Below, one piece after another: positions 7,915 through 19,062 of a DNA stretch of 64,000 nt. Positions within the stretch are counted from its first letter, which is position 1. Every line of letters starts with the position of its first letter. The translations under genes were made by a program, and so were the position numbers. Under the pieces are notes generated by a model. It made no database searches. It saw only the letters and a program-made list of their open reading frames with translations, and was not told the DNA's origin. The DNA is taken from NCBI RefSeq assembly GCF_030812995.1, contig NZ_JAUSTT010000006.1, positions 124,001 through 188,000 on the forward strand, written 5' to 3'. Source of the DNA: Bacillus chungangensis. GTDB taxonomy: Bacteria; Bacillota; Bacilli; Bacillales; Bacillaceae_C.

Positions 7915-9618
7915 TTGAAAGTAAAAAGTAAAATAAGTGTCGCTAGCAAGCTGATATGTGGCTTTGGAATGGTGCTATTATTATTAATCATTATTTCAGT
8001 ATTCTCAGTCATGCAAATTATGAAGATCAATACGAACTATACTAAATTAATAGATGACCGTTTCACGAAGCTCGTGCAAGTAGAAGAGATCAGAGAAGAG
8101 GTAATCAAGCAATCGAATGCGATTCGCGGATATTTGTTAACTGGTGAGCAATTGTATTTAGATAACTATAATGAATCGATCGAAACATATCAAGATACTT
8201 TAGAGGCATTCTCAACGTCAATATATTCTGACAAAGGACGAAAATTACTCGTTGAACTTGAAAATGCGCAACAAGAATATGAAACTCGCCTTAAAGAAGC
8301 TGTTGCTTTTAAGAAAACAAATAATCGAGAAGCATATATAGGCCTTGTCCAGAATGAGATTAGAGATGGGATTGCACGTTTTACTGAATCTGCAGACAAT
8401 TTGGTTCTCTTTCAAGCTGAGATTTTAGAGAAAGTCGTAGCAGAAGAAACAGCAAGAACAAACACTGTTAAAACGACGGTTATCATGATAAGTATTGCTG
8501 CAATTGTAATCGGACTAGTATTGGCTCTTCTGATTAGCCGGCAAATTTCTATTCCTGTTGTAAAAGTATCAAATGCCATGAAGAGAATGGCAACTGGGGA
8601 TCTTACAATTGAAAAAATTAAAGTTAAAAATCGTGATGAGATAGGTGAGCTTGCTTCTTCTCTTCATTCCATGGCTAAAGATTTACGCAGCGTTGTCAAA
8701 CAAGTTGCGAATTCAAGCAGCCACGTAGCAGCCGCTAGTGAAGAACTCTCAGCTGCTTCAGAGCAAAGCAATTCAGCAGCAGAACAGGTCGCAATTATTT
8801 CACAAAAAAGTGCAACTGGCTCAGAAGTACAAATTCAAGAATTTAATATGGCTACCACTTCTATACAAGAAGTAGTCTCTGGCATCGAACATATATCAAA
8901 AGCAAGTGAAGATATGCTTGATTCGACTGTTGATGCTTTAGATACATCTAACAAAGGAGAAGCAGCGATTGAAAAGGTCTTTCACCAGATGAATGCCATC
9001 CACTATTCAGTAGAGCAAACAACTGATATTGTTCGTTCTCTTGACGAACATTCACGAAATATTAGCAGTATTATTTCCTTGATTACTGATATTTCGGATC
9101 AAACAAATCTGCTTGCTCTCAACGCTGCTATTGAAGCTGCACGCGCTGGAGAGCATGGTAAAGGTTTTGCAGTCGTTGCTGAGGAAGTAAGAAAGCTAGC
9201 AGAACAATCTCGCCATTCTGCTGACCAAGTCATTAAGACTATTGTTCTCATTCAAGAGGAAACAGAAAAGGCCGTTCAACTTATGGAAAAGGATAGTCAA
9301 CAAGTCCAACTAGGCATGACAGATACAAGTGAAGCAAGAGATTCCTTTAACGACGTCGGAAATGCTATTAAATCCGTAACAAATAAAGTCCAGGAAGTTT
9401 CTGCTTCAGTCGAGGAAATCAATGCATTAACAGTGCAATTAATGGGAAATATGCAACAAGTAAACGAAATTGCTCAAAATGGACAGCAGAACGCTCAAGA
9501 AAGCTCTGCTGCTGCAGAGGAGCAATTGGCAACGACGGAAGAAATTTCTGCTTCAGCACAATCCCTAGCTCAATTAGCAGAGCAATTGCAATCAGTTATT
9601 TCACGTTTCAAAATTTAA
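7915..9618 (+). CDS. Methyl-accepting chemotaxis protein
   Basis: A 567-residue transmembrane chemoreceptor. Helix 1 about 12-35; a helical extracytoplasmic ligand domain to about 185 with the [11 protein letters not shown] pattern of 4-helix-bundle/CHASE3-type sensors; helix 2 about 188-208; HAMP about 209-262; then a long coiled-coil signalling domain with the hairpin tip [19 protein letters not shown] and [18 protein letters not shown], which contacts CheA and CheW. It would control flagellar direction in response to an unknown ligand. TTG is chosen over the adjacent upstream GTG because GGAGG lies 7 nt before it. No CheR-tethering pentapeptide is seen. Confidence 0.93.
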   Translation: MKVKSKISVASKLICGFGMVLLLLIIISVFSVMQIMKINTNYTKLIDDRFTKLVQVEEIREEVIKQSNAIRGYLLTGEQLYLDNYNESIETYQDTLEAFSTSIYSDKGRKLLVELENAQQEYETRLKEAVAFKKTNNREAYIGLVQNEIRDGIARFTESADNLVLFQAEILEKVVAEETARTNTVKTTVIMISIAAIVIGLVLALLISRQISIPVVKVSNAMKRMATGDLTIEKIKVKNRDEIGELASSLHSMAKDLRSVVKQVANSSSHVAAASEELSAASEQSNSAAEQVAIISQKSATGSEVQIQEFNMATTSIQEVVSGIEHISKASEDMLDSTVDALDTSNKGEAAIEKVFHQMNAIHYSVEQTTDIVRSLDEHSRNISSIISLITDISDQTNLLALNAAIEAARAGEHGKGFAVVAEEVRKLAEQSRHSADQVIKTIVLIQEETEKAVQLMEKDSQQVQLGMTDTSEARDSFNDVGNAIKSVTNKVQEVSASVEEINALTVQLMGNMQQVNEIAQNGQQNAQESSAAAEEQLATTEEISASAQSLAQLAEQLQSVISRFKI

Positions 9619-9623
9619 TATGG

Positions 9624-9660
9624 AAAGCATTCGTCTTTTATTTCGGGCGAATGCTTTTTG
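9624..9660 (+). terminator. Terminator of the chemoreceptor gene
   Basis: AAAGCATTCG / CGAATGCTTT stem with a 14-nt loop followed by TTTTT, starting 6 bp after the stop codon. Confidence 0.85.
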
Positions 9661-9698
9661 CAATAGAAACTTGATTTGTAACTTCAGCAATTAAGAAT

Positions 9699-9727
9699 GC
9701 CCAGTTCGGCATCACAATGAACTGGGC
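9699..9727 (-). terminator. Hairpin after the threonine operon
   Basis: GCCCAGTTC / GAACTGGGC perfect 9-bp stem downstream of thrB on the minus strand. The T tract is weak, so termination may be partial. Confidence 0.55.
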
Positions 9728-9762
9728 TTACAAATTAGCGTCTTTTTAAGATGATAAAAATA

Positions 9763-10686
9763 TTAGCTGAATCGCTCGTTAGTCGCAAACACTTCAACAT
9801 GTGTCCCTTTCGTGTCAATCGTTAGAAAATTGACTTGACAGGCTGGAAATGCTGCACGAATTGCTTCTGCCAACGACTGTCCATGTCCTTTGGCGGCAAA
9901 TGTTAAAATAGTTGGACCTGCTCCACTGATCGCACTGCCATATGCCCCATTTTCCTTTGCGAATGCTTTCACGTCCAGCAATTCAGGAATAAGCTGTGTC
10001 CGATAAGGCTCATGATAAAGATCACTTTCCATCATTTTCCCTGCAGTCTCAAAGTCTCCTTGCATAAGTGCAGCAATCAACACATTAGCAATAGCACTTC
10101 CAGCAATTGCGTCACCGTAGGCAATGTTCTCCGGCAAAACCTTCCTCGCATCTTCAGTCTTCAGCTCATAGGCTGGTATTGAGACAACGACATCTAAATT
10201 TATTGAAGGAACTTGTATTAAATGCAATTTTTCCTCTGCGCTTGCATGGTAGTTACCAATCACCATCCCACCTAATAAGGATGCGCAAATATTATCAGGG
10301 TGCCCCTCAATTTCCGTCCCTAACAATAATTTTTCCTGCATTGTTAAAGACAAACCACAAACCGTGTTGACAAGCTCAATGCCCGCAGCAATCGCAGCTG
10401 CACTACTGCCAAGTCCCCTTGCTAATGGGATGTCACTATATAATACTACTTTGCAAGCAGGCAATGTCACATCATAGCGATCAGCTGCTAGTTTAGCAAC
10501 TTGATAGATTAAATGCTTCTTTCCCGAAGGCAAACCTACTAATACTGGCGATTGATGATGAAAAGACCATTCATCGGCAAGTGTAACATCGATTGTCAAG
10601 TACTTGCTCAAAGCAAGGCCAATCGAATCAAATCCTGGCCCAAGATTGGCAGAGCTTGCTGGGGCTGTTATTCTCCATGCGTTCAA
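9763..10686 (-). CDS. thrB: Homoserine kinase
   Basis: A 307-residue GHMP-family kinase that phosphorylates homoserine to O-phosphohomoserine, the fourth step from aspartate semialdehyde to threonine. The ATP-binding motif [16 protein letters not shown] lies near residue 90; [15 protein letters not shown] at the N-terminus and SGAGPTIL near 250 are the other GHMP motifs. The start is TTG, overlapping the thrC stop (TTGA), so translation is coupled. It is last in the operon hom-thrC-thrB, the order known from Bacillus subtilis. Confidence 0.96.
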   Translation of the reverse strand: MNAWRITAPASSANLGPGFDSIGLALSKYLTIDVTLADEWSFHHQSPVLVGLPSGKKHLIYQVAKLAADRYDVTLPACKVVLYSDIPLARGLGSSAAAIAAGIELVNTVCGLSLTMQEKLLLGTEIEGHPDNICASLLGGMVIGNYHASAEEKLHLIQVPSINLDVVVSIPAYELKTEDARKVLPENIAYGDAIAGSAIANVLIAALMQGDFETAGKMMESDLYHEPYRTQLIPELLDVKAFAKENGAYGSAISGAGPTILTFAAKGHGQSLAEAIRAAFPACQVNFLTIDTKGTHVEVFATNERFS

Positions 10687-11744
10687 GAGTGAACAACCCC
10701 TTTAATATAATCAAAGACGGCTTCTTCATCATTTGGTAAAAGAATCGGCTCTGTTTTAATTTGTTCTATTGCCGTTTGTGGATCTTTCAGTCCGTTCCCA
10801 GTTAAAACTGCAGCTACTACACTTCCAGGAGAGATATCTCCATTTCGCCGTTTTTTAATCACACCTGCGATCGATGCACAGGAAGCCGGCTCTGCAAAGA
10901 CACCATCTTTTTGGGCAACTAGACGAAACGCTGCTAAAATTTCTTCGTCCGTAACAGAATCAATTTTTCCTTCCGATTCTACACTAGCCGCCACCGCTTG
11001 TTTCCAACTTGCAGGATTGCCGATCCGAATCGCCGTTGCAATTGTTTCAGGAGTAGAAATGATTTCATTTTTTACAATCGCAGCCGATCCTTCTGCTTCA
11101 AAACCAAACATGCGCGGCAGACCGGTTTGCTTTTTATCATGATATTCTTTAAAGCCTTTCCAGTAGGCAGTAATGTTCCCAGCATTTCCAACTGGTATTG
11201 CCAACACATCTGGTGCTTTTCCTAGCTGATCACAAACTTCAAATGCAGCCGTTTTCTGCCCTTCGATTCGATAAGGATTAACCGAATTTACTAACGTAAC
11301 AGGCGCTGTTTCACTTAGTTTACGAACCATGGCCAGTGCATCATCAAAGTTCCCTTCAATCGACACAATTTCTGCCCCATATATCATCGCTTGAGCTAAC
11401 TTTCCAAGGGCAACTTTTCCATGCGGTATGACAATAACTGCCCGTATGCCTGCGCGAGCAGCAAATGCTGCTGCTGCTGCTGACGTATTTCCAGTAGAAG
11501 CGCAAATCACCGTTTTGCTCCCTTCCTCTACTGCCTTTGCAACTGCCATCACCATGCCGCGGTCTTTAAATGAACCTGTCGGGTTGGCTCCTTCCACTTT
11601 TGCATATAATTCAATATCCAGCATCTTCGAAAGATTTTCCAAGTAAATAAGTGGAGTGTTGCCTTCATTTAAAGTTAATAAAGGTGTTTGATCCGTTATT
11701 GGCAAAAATTCTCGATATGTTTGAAGCAATCCGTTCCATTTCAT
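10683..11744 (-). CDS. thrC: Threonine synthase
   Basis: A 353-residue fold type II PLP enzyme converting O-phosphohomoserine to threonine. The cofactor lysine is in [10 protein letters not shown] (near residue 60), the phosphate loop resembles PVGNAGN (near 185), and substrate contacts [10 protein letters not shown] follow the lysine. The short Bacillus-type form is expected at about 350 residues. The ATG overlaps the hom stop codon by ATGA and has AAGGAG upstream; a longer reading with ten extra residues lacks a ribosome site. Confidence 0.96.
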   Translation of the reverse strand: MKWNGLLQTYREFLPITDQTPLLTLNEGNTPLIYLENLSKMLDIELYAKVEGANPTGSFKDRGMVMAVAKAVEEGSKTVICASTGNTSAAAAAFAARAGIRAVIVIPHGKVALGKLAQAMIYGAEIVSIEGNFDDALAMVRKLSETAPVTLVNSVNPYRIEGQKTAAFEVCDQLGKAPDVLAIPVGNAGNITAYWKGFKEYHDKKQTGLPRMFGFEAEGSAAIVKNEIISTPETIATAIRIGNPASWKQAVAASVESEGKIDSVTDEEILAAFRLVAQKDGVFAEPASCASIAGVIKKRRNGDISPGSVVAAVLTGNGLKDPQTAIEQIKTEPILLPNDEEAVFDYIKGVVHS

Positions 11745-13042
11745 GATTGACTGGCTCCTTCCACGCGATAGCAACTTTTTAATTCAGTCACAACATCTAA
11801 ATCGTTTAATTGTTGAAAAATGACATCGAAATCACCTTGTGCTGCCCGATGTGTCACTATAATAATTTCAGCTAATTCTTCTCCTTTTAATGGAAGCTGT
11901 AATATTTTTTCAAAGCTTACGTTATTCGCTGCAAATAATTGCGTAATTTCTGCTAAAGCACCGACTTTTTCTTTCACATGCAAGCCAATATAATATTTCG
12001 CATACTTTTCATCCGACTGTTTAAGCTTCTTTTCAAATTGCGGCAAAATAGCATTACGTCCATTAACACCAAGGCGCATATTTTTTAGCACCTTCACGAC
12101 ATCCGAAACAACAGCGGTTGCCGTTGGCATACTGCCTGCACCAGGTCCGTAGAACATTGTTTCGCCAACCGCTTGACCATATACATAGACAGCATTAAAT
12201 TCGTTTTGCACGGAAGCTAGTGGATGCGATTCTGGTAGAAATGCCGGCTGTACACTAATCTCTGCCCCATCTTCATCACGATCTGCAAAGCCGATTAATT
12301 TCATCGTATAGCCAAGCATTTTTCCATATTGCAAATCTGTTTTTGTCACCTTACTAATTCCCTTTACTACGACATCTTCTAAATCGATGTCCATGGAGAA
12401 TGCAAGGCGAGCAAGAATCGTCATTTTCCGCGCTGCGTCTAAACCTTCAACATCAGCAGTTGGATCTGCCTCCGCAAACCCTAGCTCTTGTGCATTGCGA
12501 AGCGCAGTATCATATGAAAGACCTTCTTGATCCATTTTTGTTAAAATATAGTTTGTTGTTCCGTTTACGATCCCCATGACTGTTGTAATATGGTCTGAAC
12601 CAAGTCCATCCGCCAAGCCTCCCAACACTGGAATGCCGCCAGCTACACTTGCTTCATATAAGAGATCGCAGCCGTTTCTACTCGCAATTTCCTCCAGCTC
12701 AGAACCGTATAGAGCAATTAAGTCTTTATTTGCAGTCACAACGTGTTTCCTTGCCTTTAATGCATCAATGATATAGGTGCGTGCTTCCTCTACACCGCCC
12801 ATCACTTCTACAATGACATCTACATCAGCATCGTGGATGACATCATTTGCATCTTGAGTTAGAACCGTATCGTCAATCTCCACATCTCTTTTTTTATCCG
12901 TATCACGAATTAATACCTTTTTTATGTTGACTGGACAGCCAACTTGATGTACTAAACGTTCCTGATGATTTTGAATCAGCTTCACAACCCCTGATCCTAC
13001 TGTTCCTAAACCAAGCAGGCCAATCGAAATTTTTTCTTTCAA
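11741..13042 (-). CDS. hom: Homoserine dehydrogenase
   Basis: A 433-residue enzyme reducing aspartate semialdehyde to homoserine with NAD(P)H, the branch point to threonine and methionine. N-terminal Rossmann motif [10 protein letters not shown] (residue 12 onward), catalytic domain with [11 protein letters not shown] and GLDAARKM, and a C-terminal ACT domain (about 350-430) that usually mediates threonine feedback. TTG start with GGGGTGA upstream. First gene of hom-thrC-thrB. Confidence 0.96.
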   Translation of the reverse strand: MKEKISIGLLGLGTVGSGVVKLIQNHQERLVHQVGCPVNIKKVLIRDTDKKRDVEIDDTVLTQDANDVIHDADVDVIVEVMGGVEEARTYIIDALKARKHVVTANKDLIALYGSELEEIASRNGCDLLYEASVAGGIPVLGGLADGLGSDHITTVMGIVNGTTNYILTKMDQEGLSYDTALRNAQELGFAEADPTADVEGLDAARKMTILARLAFSMDIDLEDVVVKGISKVTKTDLQYGKMLGYTMKLIGFADRDEDGAEISVQPAFLPESHPLASVQNEFNAVYVYGQAVGETMFYGPGAGSMPTATAVVSDVVKVLKNMRLGVNGRNAILPQFEKKLKQSDEKYAKYYIGLHVKEKVGALAEITQLFAANNVSFEKILQLPLKGEELAEIIIVTHRAAQGDFDVIFQQLNDLDVVTELKSCYRVEGASQS

Positions 13043-13096
13043 AGCCTCTCACCCCTGTGTATTTTTAGAAAAGACAATTGTTTTTATATAAAGGAC

Positions 13097-13125
13097 ATTA
13101 TAAACTACTTTGAATACTGATACAA
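13097..13125 (-). promoter_or_regulatory. Sigma-A promoter of hom-thrC-thrB
   Basis: On the minus strand TTGTAT, a 17-nt spacer, then TATAAT, about 55 bp before the hom start. No T-box specifier structure or long leader fits in the remaining space. Confidence 0.7.
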
Positions 13126-13532
13126 TAGTTATTTTACATGTAAGCGATTTTGTAATATAGGATTGTCCAAAGGTGAGAGATTAGTAGTGTAACGTGCTAT
13201 CATTCATACCTCTGATTTCTTGAAGGATAGCGTCCTAAAAACAAAAGAAAATAGTACCCTTCTTTTTAAAAACGTTGGGGTGGCATTCTACTAAAAATAT
13301 TGGCTAATCAATATTAAAGCTTAGTAAAAAAGAGGCATTCTTTCATTGTGTGGCTTTTTTTGCTCAAATTTAATGTTATTGATTCATGTTTTCACATCCA
13401 ATAGACAATGATTACTTTTATACCATAAGAAATAAGTTTGAAAAATCCACTTGATCTTGACGCTGCGTTAAGAAGTATGCTTTGTTTAGCACAGCTGTGG
13501 CAAAGTATATTTTTAAGGAGTGTCGCATTCTA
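13126..13532. other. Intergenic region between hom and the CPBP protease
   Basis: AT-rich, no gene or fragment recognised. The right end holds the AAGGAG ribosome site (13515-13520) of the protease. Confidence 0.5.
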
Positions 13533-14282
13533 ATGGAAATTAGTTTTTGGTTATTTATTGTATTTTTAATATTATTTGAGCCGATAATTGGTTATTTTAT
13601 TTTTAAGAGATTTAAAAGAAATGTAAAAACAAGTCCGGGATTAAGAATAAAATATTATTTTTATATAATAAAAGGACTATGGATACCGACCGTTTTTATT
13701 TTCTCTTTGGTTGCTTTTACTGACTTAAAATTACATCACATAGGACTTGCCTTACCTACAATTAATACAGATACATTAGGGACTTTAACCACTTACATAG
13801 GATTTAGCGTCGGAATTCTCTACCTTTTACTTCTTTTATATTATGGAATTAGCTATAAATATAGTAAAAAAGCAAGAGAAAAAATCAATCAAGCAAATCA
13901 AAAGCAGAAAAACGAAGTAGCCTATGCGGAGATTTTTCCGGTAACACCAAAAGAAAAAAAGGTGTGGAACTATGTTTCTTTAACAGCTGGAATTACAGAG
14001 GAGATTATCTACCGGGGATTTTTAATATATGCCATTCTATTCCTGTTTCCTGATATGAATATATGGCTTGCTATACTCATCTCTTCCGTTTTATTTGGAC
14101 TTGCACATTCATATCAAGGGTTTACAGGTGTGATAAAAACAACAATTATTGGGTTGTTTTTTACAATTATTTATATAGGATTAGGCTCCATCCTGCCATT
14201 AATCTTGTTTCATTTTTGTATTGATTATATAGCGAAATTTGGAGAACATGATCAAAATAACGCTACAAAAACCGTTCAATAA
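13533..14282 (+). CDS. CPBP-family intramembrane glutamic protease (CAAX/Abi type)
   Basis: A 249-residue integral membrane protein with about seven hydrophobic helices. The three family motifs are visible: EExxxR as GITEEIIYRG (near residue 160), FxxxH as FGLAHSYQG (near 190) and a late His in LFHFCIDYI (near 235). Family members cleave membrane substrates, modify prenylated proteins, or give bacteriocin immunity; which applies here cannot be told. ATG chosen with AAGGAG 12 nt upstream; an earlier in-frame ATG lacks a site. Single-gene unit with its own terminator. Confidence 0.88.
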   Translation: MEISFWLFIVFLILFEPIIGYFIFKRFKRNVKTSPGLRIKYYFYIIKGLWIPTVFIFSLVAFTDLKLHHIGLALPTINTDTLGTLTTYIGFSVGILYLLLLLYYGISYKYSKKAREKINQANQKQKNEVAYAEIFPVTPKEKKVWNYVSLTAGITEEIIYRGFLIYAILFLFPDMNIWLAILISSVLFGLAHSYQGFTGVIKTTIIGLFFTIIYIGLGSILPLILFHFCIDYIAKFGEHDQNNATKTVQ

Positions 14283-14297
14283 GTTGAACGGTTTTTT
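14267..14297 (+). terminator. Terminator of the CPBP protease gene
   Basis: AAAAACCGTTCAA / TTGAACGGTTTTTT, 13-bp stem, 4-nt loop, overlapping the stop codon. Confidence 0.9.
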
Positions 14298-14504
14298 ACT
14301 ATGGACAAAGCGGAAGATTCGTTAATCGTTATTTGCTGATAGTTTTTAATATAATTTCATATAAATTCTTTTTTCCACTTGTATCGAGTATTTTCTCTAA
14401 ATAGACGGTCAATATTATTATCCTTCATATAACCAAGAGAGTACATTCTAAAAATACAAATAATTCTTTATTTTAAATTAGAGTCTAACTTTATTTCAGG
14501 AGAC

Positions 14505-14621
14505 ATGATGTTACAAAAATTTGGATTCTCACAATATGAAAGCCAAACATTTGAAGCTGCACTCTCAAGCAATGAACCACTTGATGCAACAACAATTGTT
14601 AAATATGGTAAAAATGTATAG
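14505..14621 (+). pseudogene. TrmB-family regulator fragment
   Basis: Starts well (AGGAG then ATGATG) and encodes LQKFGFSQYESQTFEAAL then EPLDATTIVKY, the first helices of a TrmB-type winged helix, but stops after 38 residues, before the recognition helix. The next 120 bp hold no continuation beyond a few residues. Functional TrmB proteins exceed 200 residues. Best read as a truncated relic. Confidence 0.5.
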
Positions 14622-14811
14622 CCTTTTACAGCCAGATAGTTTCAATCAAAAAATTCCATTAAGGTTTATTCCATACAAATTGAAAAAGATGATAATAAGC
14701 AATCAATATCATTTTAAAAAATCCGATAAATAAAATGAACGAATTCAATTACTCTTTATATGAGGGTAGTGAATTAAGTTTAATAAAAAATAGGTTAAGG
14801 AGGTGTAAATT

Positions 14812-15642
14812 ATGTATGTATCCTTTTCAGCGAAAAATGCTTCATCCTTTATAACCAATGACAAGCATGTATTCACACGTCATCAAACAAAAGCAGTAAG
14901 TCCACAAGCGAACAACAACAAACAAGATAAAGTCATCATTAGCAGCTTCGCACTTAAGAGCTTTGGCAAAAAAACGAATAATATGATGCTTAAACGTTTA
15001 ATGGAGCAAAAGCAAGCTTTAATGGAGAAGCGTCATCAATTAAATGAGGATGATATAAGCCCAGAAATATTAAAAGAGAAAATCGAAGCTATTAATGAAC
15101 AAATTCGTTCCTTGGAAAATGAAATGCAAAAAATACAATTAGAGGAACAACGAAAAGCTTTGGGTGTAGATGAAGAAAGCAATAAAGAAAAACAACAGCA
15201 GCAGATAAAAAACGAAGACAACAGCCCAAATGAGAATAAAACGTCAAAAACAGATTTCTTTGTTTCTCAAACAATGAATGCTATTGTTTCAGCAAATAGC
15301 GAAATGGCAAAAATCGACGGTGTCAAAAAGGCGCAACATACACTCCGATCGGAAGCAAAAAGCTCGGGTGGCCAATCTAAGGATCTTGATAATGCCGATG
15401 AATTAAATGCTAAAATAATGGAAATATGCAGTGACGCTAACAAAAAGTTATCAGAGAATATAAAAACACTAGAAAAGACAAATGACGAACCTCCCGAAAA
15501 CAATCCAACAGAGGCAAACGATTCTACTGAAAAAATGGCCGGAGACCAGAAGCATCAATCTAGACAAAAACAGTATTTATACAAAGATATCTTGAAAGAT
15601 AACGTCGTTTCAGTTGGAACAAAGGTTCATTTTTCTGCTTAA
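14812..15642 (+). CDS. Hypothetical coiled-coil protein
   Basis: A 276-residue hydrophilic protein not recognised as any named family. No signal peptide or membrane segment. Residues about 60-115 form a heptad-rich coiled coil (KRLMEQKQALMEKRHQLN, then IRSLENEMQKIQLEEQ), followed by a Gln/Asn/Lys-rich linker and a mostly helical C-terminus. Ends with VSVGTKVHFSA. An ideal AAGGAGGTG site lies 7 nt upstream. Single gene with a terminator. Predicted to be a cytoplasmic structural or assembly protein; function unknown. Confidence 0.75.
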   Translation: MYVSFSAKNASSFITNDKHVFTRHQTKAVSPQANNNKQDKVIISSFALKSFGKKTNNMMLKRLMEQKQALMEKRHQLNEDDISPEILKEKIEAINEQIRSLENEMQKIQLEEQRKALGVDEESNKEKQQQQIKNEDNSPNENKTSKTDFFVSQTMNAIVSANSEMAKIDGVKKAQHTLRSEAKSSGGQSKDLDNADELNAKIMEICSDANKKLSENIKTLEKTNDEPPENNPTEANDSTEKMAGDQKHQSRQKQYLYKDILKDNVVSVGTKVHFSA

Positions 15643-15651
15643 TAAAAAGTT

Positions 15652-15694
15652 TAGGGGCTGAACCAAATCAACCTTGGGACAGCTCCTACATTTT
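15652..15694. terminator. Terminator after the coiled-coil gene
   Basis: TAGGGGCTG / CAGCTCCTA (one G-U pair), loop about 19 nt, then ATTTTT. Lies between convergent genes and may serve both. Confidence 0.6.
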
Positions 15695-15698
15695 TACG

Positions 15699-17747
15699 TT
15701 AAGAAGATTGTAATGCGTCTATTGCTGCCTGCAGTGAAGCATGCGGTTGTTGGCACATATAATGCTCACAAATGTAAACAACAAATGGCTTATCCATCGT
15801 GATTTGATCATGCCAATAAAAAGATTGATTATCCTGCCTGCTTTCGGCTGTCGCTTCGATCCAAACTGCAAACGGTTGATATTGTGCATGAAGTTCATTT
15901 AGAAAAGTCTGCCGCTTTGTTTGATCGTAGCCAGTTACAACGATTTCCTTTCCCTCCGCATAAGTAGCCATTAACGCTTCCATCAAGGAAAGCAAGCCGC
16001 TTGGATATGCATCCAATTCCTGTTGAAAAGCACCAAACAGTTGCTTTAAACTTCCCTTTGGCGTTTCCTCTCCAGTTAATTTAGATAAGCGCCATAATTG
16101 AAGGGCAGCAACATTATTTCCAGATGGCATCGCATCATCAAAGCTTTGTTTCTCGCGTGTAATAAGGACTTCAGCTTCTTTATCTGTAAAGAAAAAACCG
16201 CCGCGTTCATCATCCCAAAAGCGTGAAAATAACTGTTCTCTTAATTGAAGCGCTTTTTGTAAATGGCCGATAGACCCAGTTGCTTCATACAACTCTATAT
16301 AGCCCCATAGCAAAAAGGCATAATCATCGACATAGCCATGAAATTTTGCTTCCCCATCACGATAGCGAGCAAAAAGCTGGCCCTCCTTCCAAAGCTCCTT
16401 TTCAATAAAAGCAGCTGCCTTCTCAGCAGCATCAATGAAGTCTGGCGCTTGAAACACTGCTCCGGCTTTGGCAATTGCTCCAATCATTAGTCCATTCCAA
16501 GCTGTTAAGATTTTATCATCCAAGTGCGGATACACTCGTTTCTCTCTAGCCTTCAGCAATTGATGCTTTACTACTTCGAGTTTGTCTTTCAAATTGTCAT
16601 CATGAATTTGGGTATAAATGAGATTAGGAATATTTTTCCCTTCAAAATTTCCTTCCTCGGTGATATCGTATACATCAGCAAACAATTCCCCATCTTCATC
16701 CCCAAGAATCTCAACGACTTCTGCTTTCGACCAAACGTAGTATTTCCCTTCCACTCCTTCACTATCAGCATCTATAGCAGAATAGAAGGCGCCCTCTGGA
16801 CTCATCATTTCTCGCTTAATAAAAGCAATTACTTCAAACGCAATTTTTTTCCAGCGCGGCTCTCTTGTTAATTGGTATGCTTCTGTTAAAACATGAAGCA
16901 ACAATGCATTATCATAGAGCATTTTTTCAAAATGGGGCACAAGCCATTGTTCATCTGTTGCATAGCGGGCAAAACCACCGCCAATATGATCATAAATCCC
17001 ACCATTCACCATGGAGTGAAGTGTTTTCTCCACCATTGTCAGGGCCAGTTCTGTTCCTGTCCAATGGTGATAGCGAAGTAAAAACAATAGTTTGTGCGGC
17101 GTTGGAAATTTTGGTGCTTGGCCAAATCCTCCATAAATGCTATCAAACTGCTGCGCCACTTGCTGGTAAGCTTGATGGATCACTTTTTCAGGAATTTCAG
17201 CAGCTGTCGTTCCTTTACTCTGTTCTGTTAACGAACTTGTGATTTTATCAGCGAAGGCTGCAATTTTTTCCTTTTCCTGCTCGTATTTTTCGTGAAGCTG
17301 GGTAAGCACATCCATCATTCCAGGTCTTCCATATTGACTATGCTTAGGAAAATACGTTCCTGCATAAAACGGTTTTTGCTCTGGCGTTAAAAACACCGTT
17401 AAAGGCCATCCGCCTTGGCCAGTAAGCATTTGGCAAACAGTCATATAAATAGAATCGATATCGGGGCGCTCCTCTCGATCAACTTTAATCGCAACAAAAT
17501 GTTTATTTAAGAGCTCGGCTACTTCTTCGTCCTCGAAGGATTCTTTTTCCATAACATGGCACCAGTGGCAAGTACTGTAGCCAATGCTTAGAAATATTGG
17601 TTTATTTTCTTTTTTTGCTTTTTCAAATGCTTCGGATTCCCATTCGTACCATTGAACAGGATTATAAGCGTGTTGAATTAAATATGGGGATTTCGAATTA
17701 ATTAGGTGATTTGCTTTCCGATCCTGTTTATCAAAGAATTCTTTCAT
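15699..17747 (-). CDS. YyaL-like thioredoxin-fold (DUF255) protein
   Basis: A 682-residue two-domain protein. The N-terminal part (about 1-165) is a thioredoxin-fold DUF255 domain with [21 protein letters not shown] and the CxxC centre CHWC. The rest is an (alpha/alpha) barrel related to N-acylglucosamine 2-epimerases ([49 protein letters not shown]). Relatives include B. subtilis YyaL and mammalian spermatogenesis-associated protein 20; biochemical role is not established. ATG chosen with AAAGGGTG upstream; a longer reading adds 13 residues without support. Monocistronic. Confidence 0.9.
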   Translation of the reverse strand: MKEFFDKQDRKANHLINSKSPYLIQHAYNPVQWYEWESEAFEKAKKENKPIFLSIGYSTCHWCHVMEKESFEDEEVAELLNKHFVAIKVDREERPDIDSIYMTVCQMLTGQGGWPLTVFLTPEQKPFYAGTYFPKHSQYGRPGMMDVLTQLHEKYEQEKEKIAAFADKITSSLTEQSKGTTAAEIPEKVIHQAYQQVAQQFDSIYGGFGQAPKFPTPHKLLFLLRYHHWTGTELALTMVEKTLHSMVNGGIYDHIGGGFARYATDEQWLVPHFEKMLYDNALLLHVLTEAYQLTREPRWKKIAFEVIAFIKREMMSPEGAFYSAIDADSEGVEGKYYVWSKAEVVEILGDEDGELFADVYDITEEGNFEGKNIPNLIYTQIHDDNLKDKLEVVKHQLLKAREKRVYPHLDDKILTAWNGLMIGAIAKAGAVFQAPDFIDAAEKAAAFIEKELWKEGQLFARYRDGEAKFHGYVDDYAFLLWGYIELYEATGSIGHLQKALQLREQLFSRFWDDERGGFFFTDKEAEVLITREKQSFDDAMPSGNNVAALQLWRLSKLTGEETPKGSLKQLFGAFQQELDAYPSGLLSLMEALMATYAEGKEIVVTGYDQTKRQTFLNELHAQYQPFAVWIEATAESRQDNQSFYWHDQITMDKPFVVYICEHYMCQQPHASLQAAIDALQSS

Positions 17748-17914
17748 CAGGAAGCACCCTTTCGTGGTTAAATTAGGTAAATTCATCTTTTACCTTCATT
17801 ATACCCTTCTATTCAAACGAAATTCCAACGAGGATCGTTTTGTGACAATTGGTTATAAAACAAGCTTAACAAATCAATAATAGAGTCAATATACTCGTTA
17901 GATCCAATCATTTT

Positions 17915-18637
17915 TTAAACTCCTCTTTTATTCCCCCATACTAAAGTATGTAGTTGAGGTAGAACTTTACTATCATTCATTTCTTTACAGTTCAAAGTCT
18001 TTTCTATTAACCATTGATATTTTTTTAAAAGATAAGGAATAAGCTTATCATTATCTTTTGTGTTCACATATCCATTTCCTACTTGAAGATAAAATGGTAC
18101 TGAGGGAAATAGAATATGAATATTTTTTGCATATGAAAAGTCTTCATCATTAAATACTACTACCTTTAAATTTACATTTTCTCTATTATCCAATTTCCGG
18201 ATTATCTCCGATAACTTTTCATAATTTGTTCTCATTCCAGAACTTGGCGGTTTAGGAGATATCGTAATATCATCAATACTGTATAACCAATCTTGCCATT
18301 TACTCCCTTGCGTCTCTATAGCTATTCGATATCCATGTATTTTTAACAAATGAACTAAATGCCCCATTTGAGGAAGTAAAACAGGATTTCCTCCTGAGAT
18401 AGTAACATGAGAAAAATTATCTCCCCCAATTTCTTTTATCTTCTTAAATATATGTTCTGAGGTCATCATTTTTATATATTCTTTACCTGAACCATCCCAC
18501 GTAAATGAAGAATCACACCAATCACATGAATAGTCACAACCAGCAGTCCTAATAAACATGGTTTTTACACCAATTACGGCTCCTTCACCTTGGATAGTTG
18601 GGCCAAATATTTCAAGAACAGGTATAAGCTTCTGCAT
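17915..18637 (-). CDS. queE: 7-carboxy-7-deazaguanine synthase
   Basis: A 240-residue radical-SAM enzyme that converts 6-carboxytetrahydropterin to 7-carboxy-7-deazaguanine on the way to queuosine. The iron-sulfur cysteines lie in GCDYSCDWCDSSFTWDG near residue 33, GxIxGxxP-like ISGGNPVLLPQ follows, and ISPKPPSSGM binds substrate. The ATG abuts the queD stop (TAATG). Last gene of queC-queD-queE. queF, which completes preQ1, is not in the window. Confidence 0.95.
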   Translation of the reverse strand: MQKLIPVLEIFGPTIQGEGAVIGVKTMFIRTAGCDYSCDWCDSSFTWDGSGKEYIKMMTSEHIFKKIKEIGGDNFSHVTISGGNPVLLPQMGHLVHLLKIHGYRIAIETQGSKWQDWLYSIDDITISPKPPSSGMRTNYEKLSEIIRKLDNRENVNLKVVVFNDEDFSYAKNIHILFPSVPFYLQVGNGYVNTKDNDKLIPYLLKKYQWLIEKTLNCKEMNDSKVLPQLHTLVWGNKRGV

Positions 18638-19062
18638 TAATTAACACCCTTTTTAGGTCTATAAACAACATAACTAGTAGGGGTTTCTCTGACAATAACC
18701 TGTATACATTTAGGCTTATTAGATTCTTGATCTAGATAATCTTGTATTGATTTCCATATTACTCGTGCTACAACTTCAGTAGATGGATAGTTTAATTTAT
18801 TAAATTCCGGGAAATCGTTCAATAGCTGATGATCATATTTTTTATGTACGATCTCCTTTATTTTTTTAAAATCAACTAAAAAACCTGTATGGTTTAAATC
18901 ATTGCCAACTATAGTTAAATTAAGAAAATAAGTATGCCCATGGACATTTTTACACTTCTTGGCATCGTCGTGAGGAATATAGTGTGCAGCTGCAAAATGA
19001 AAATCTTTGTTTAACTCGTATTGAAATTGATGGATGGGTTGAGGATAAAATTGCTGTATCAT
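18637..19062 (-). CDS. queD: 6-carboxytetrahydropterin synthase
   Basis: A 141-residue PTPS-family enzyme turning dihydroneopterin triphosphate into 6-carboxytetrahydropterin. The zinc histidines are visible in [10 protein letters not shown] (near 23-28) and VHGHTYFLN (near 40-42), the catalytic Cys in KKCKNVHGH, and the C-terminal substrate Glu in [13 protein letters not shown]. Overlaps queC by ATGA. Confidence 0.95.
   Translation of the reverse strand: MIQQFYPQPIHQFQYELNKDFHFAAAHYIPHDDAKKCKNVHGHTYFLNLTIVGNDLNHTGFLVDFKKIKEIVHKKYDHQLLNDFPEFNKLNYPSTEVVARVIWKSIQDYLDQESNKPKCIQVIVRETPTSYVVYRPKKGVN

Noticed and set aside
13043-13480. T-box or other leader before hom
   Set aside because: A sigma-A promoter sits about 55 bp before the start, leaving too little leader, and no T-box bulge sequence is seen.
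16524-17242. Plus-strand frames of 115 and 125 residues
   Set aside because: Antisense shadows of the YyaL-like gene; no ribosome sites or family features.
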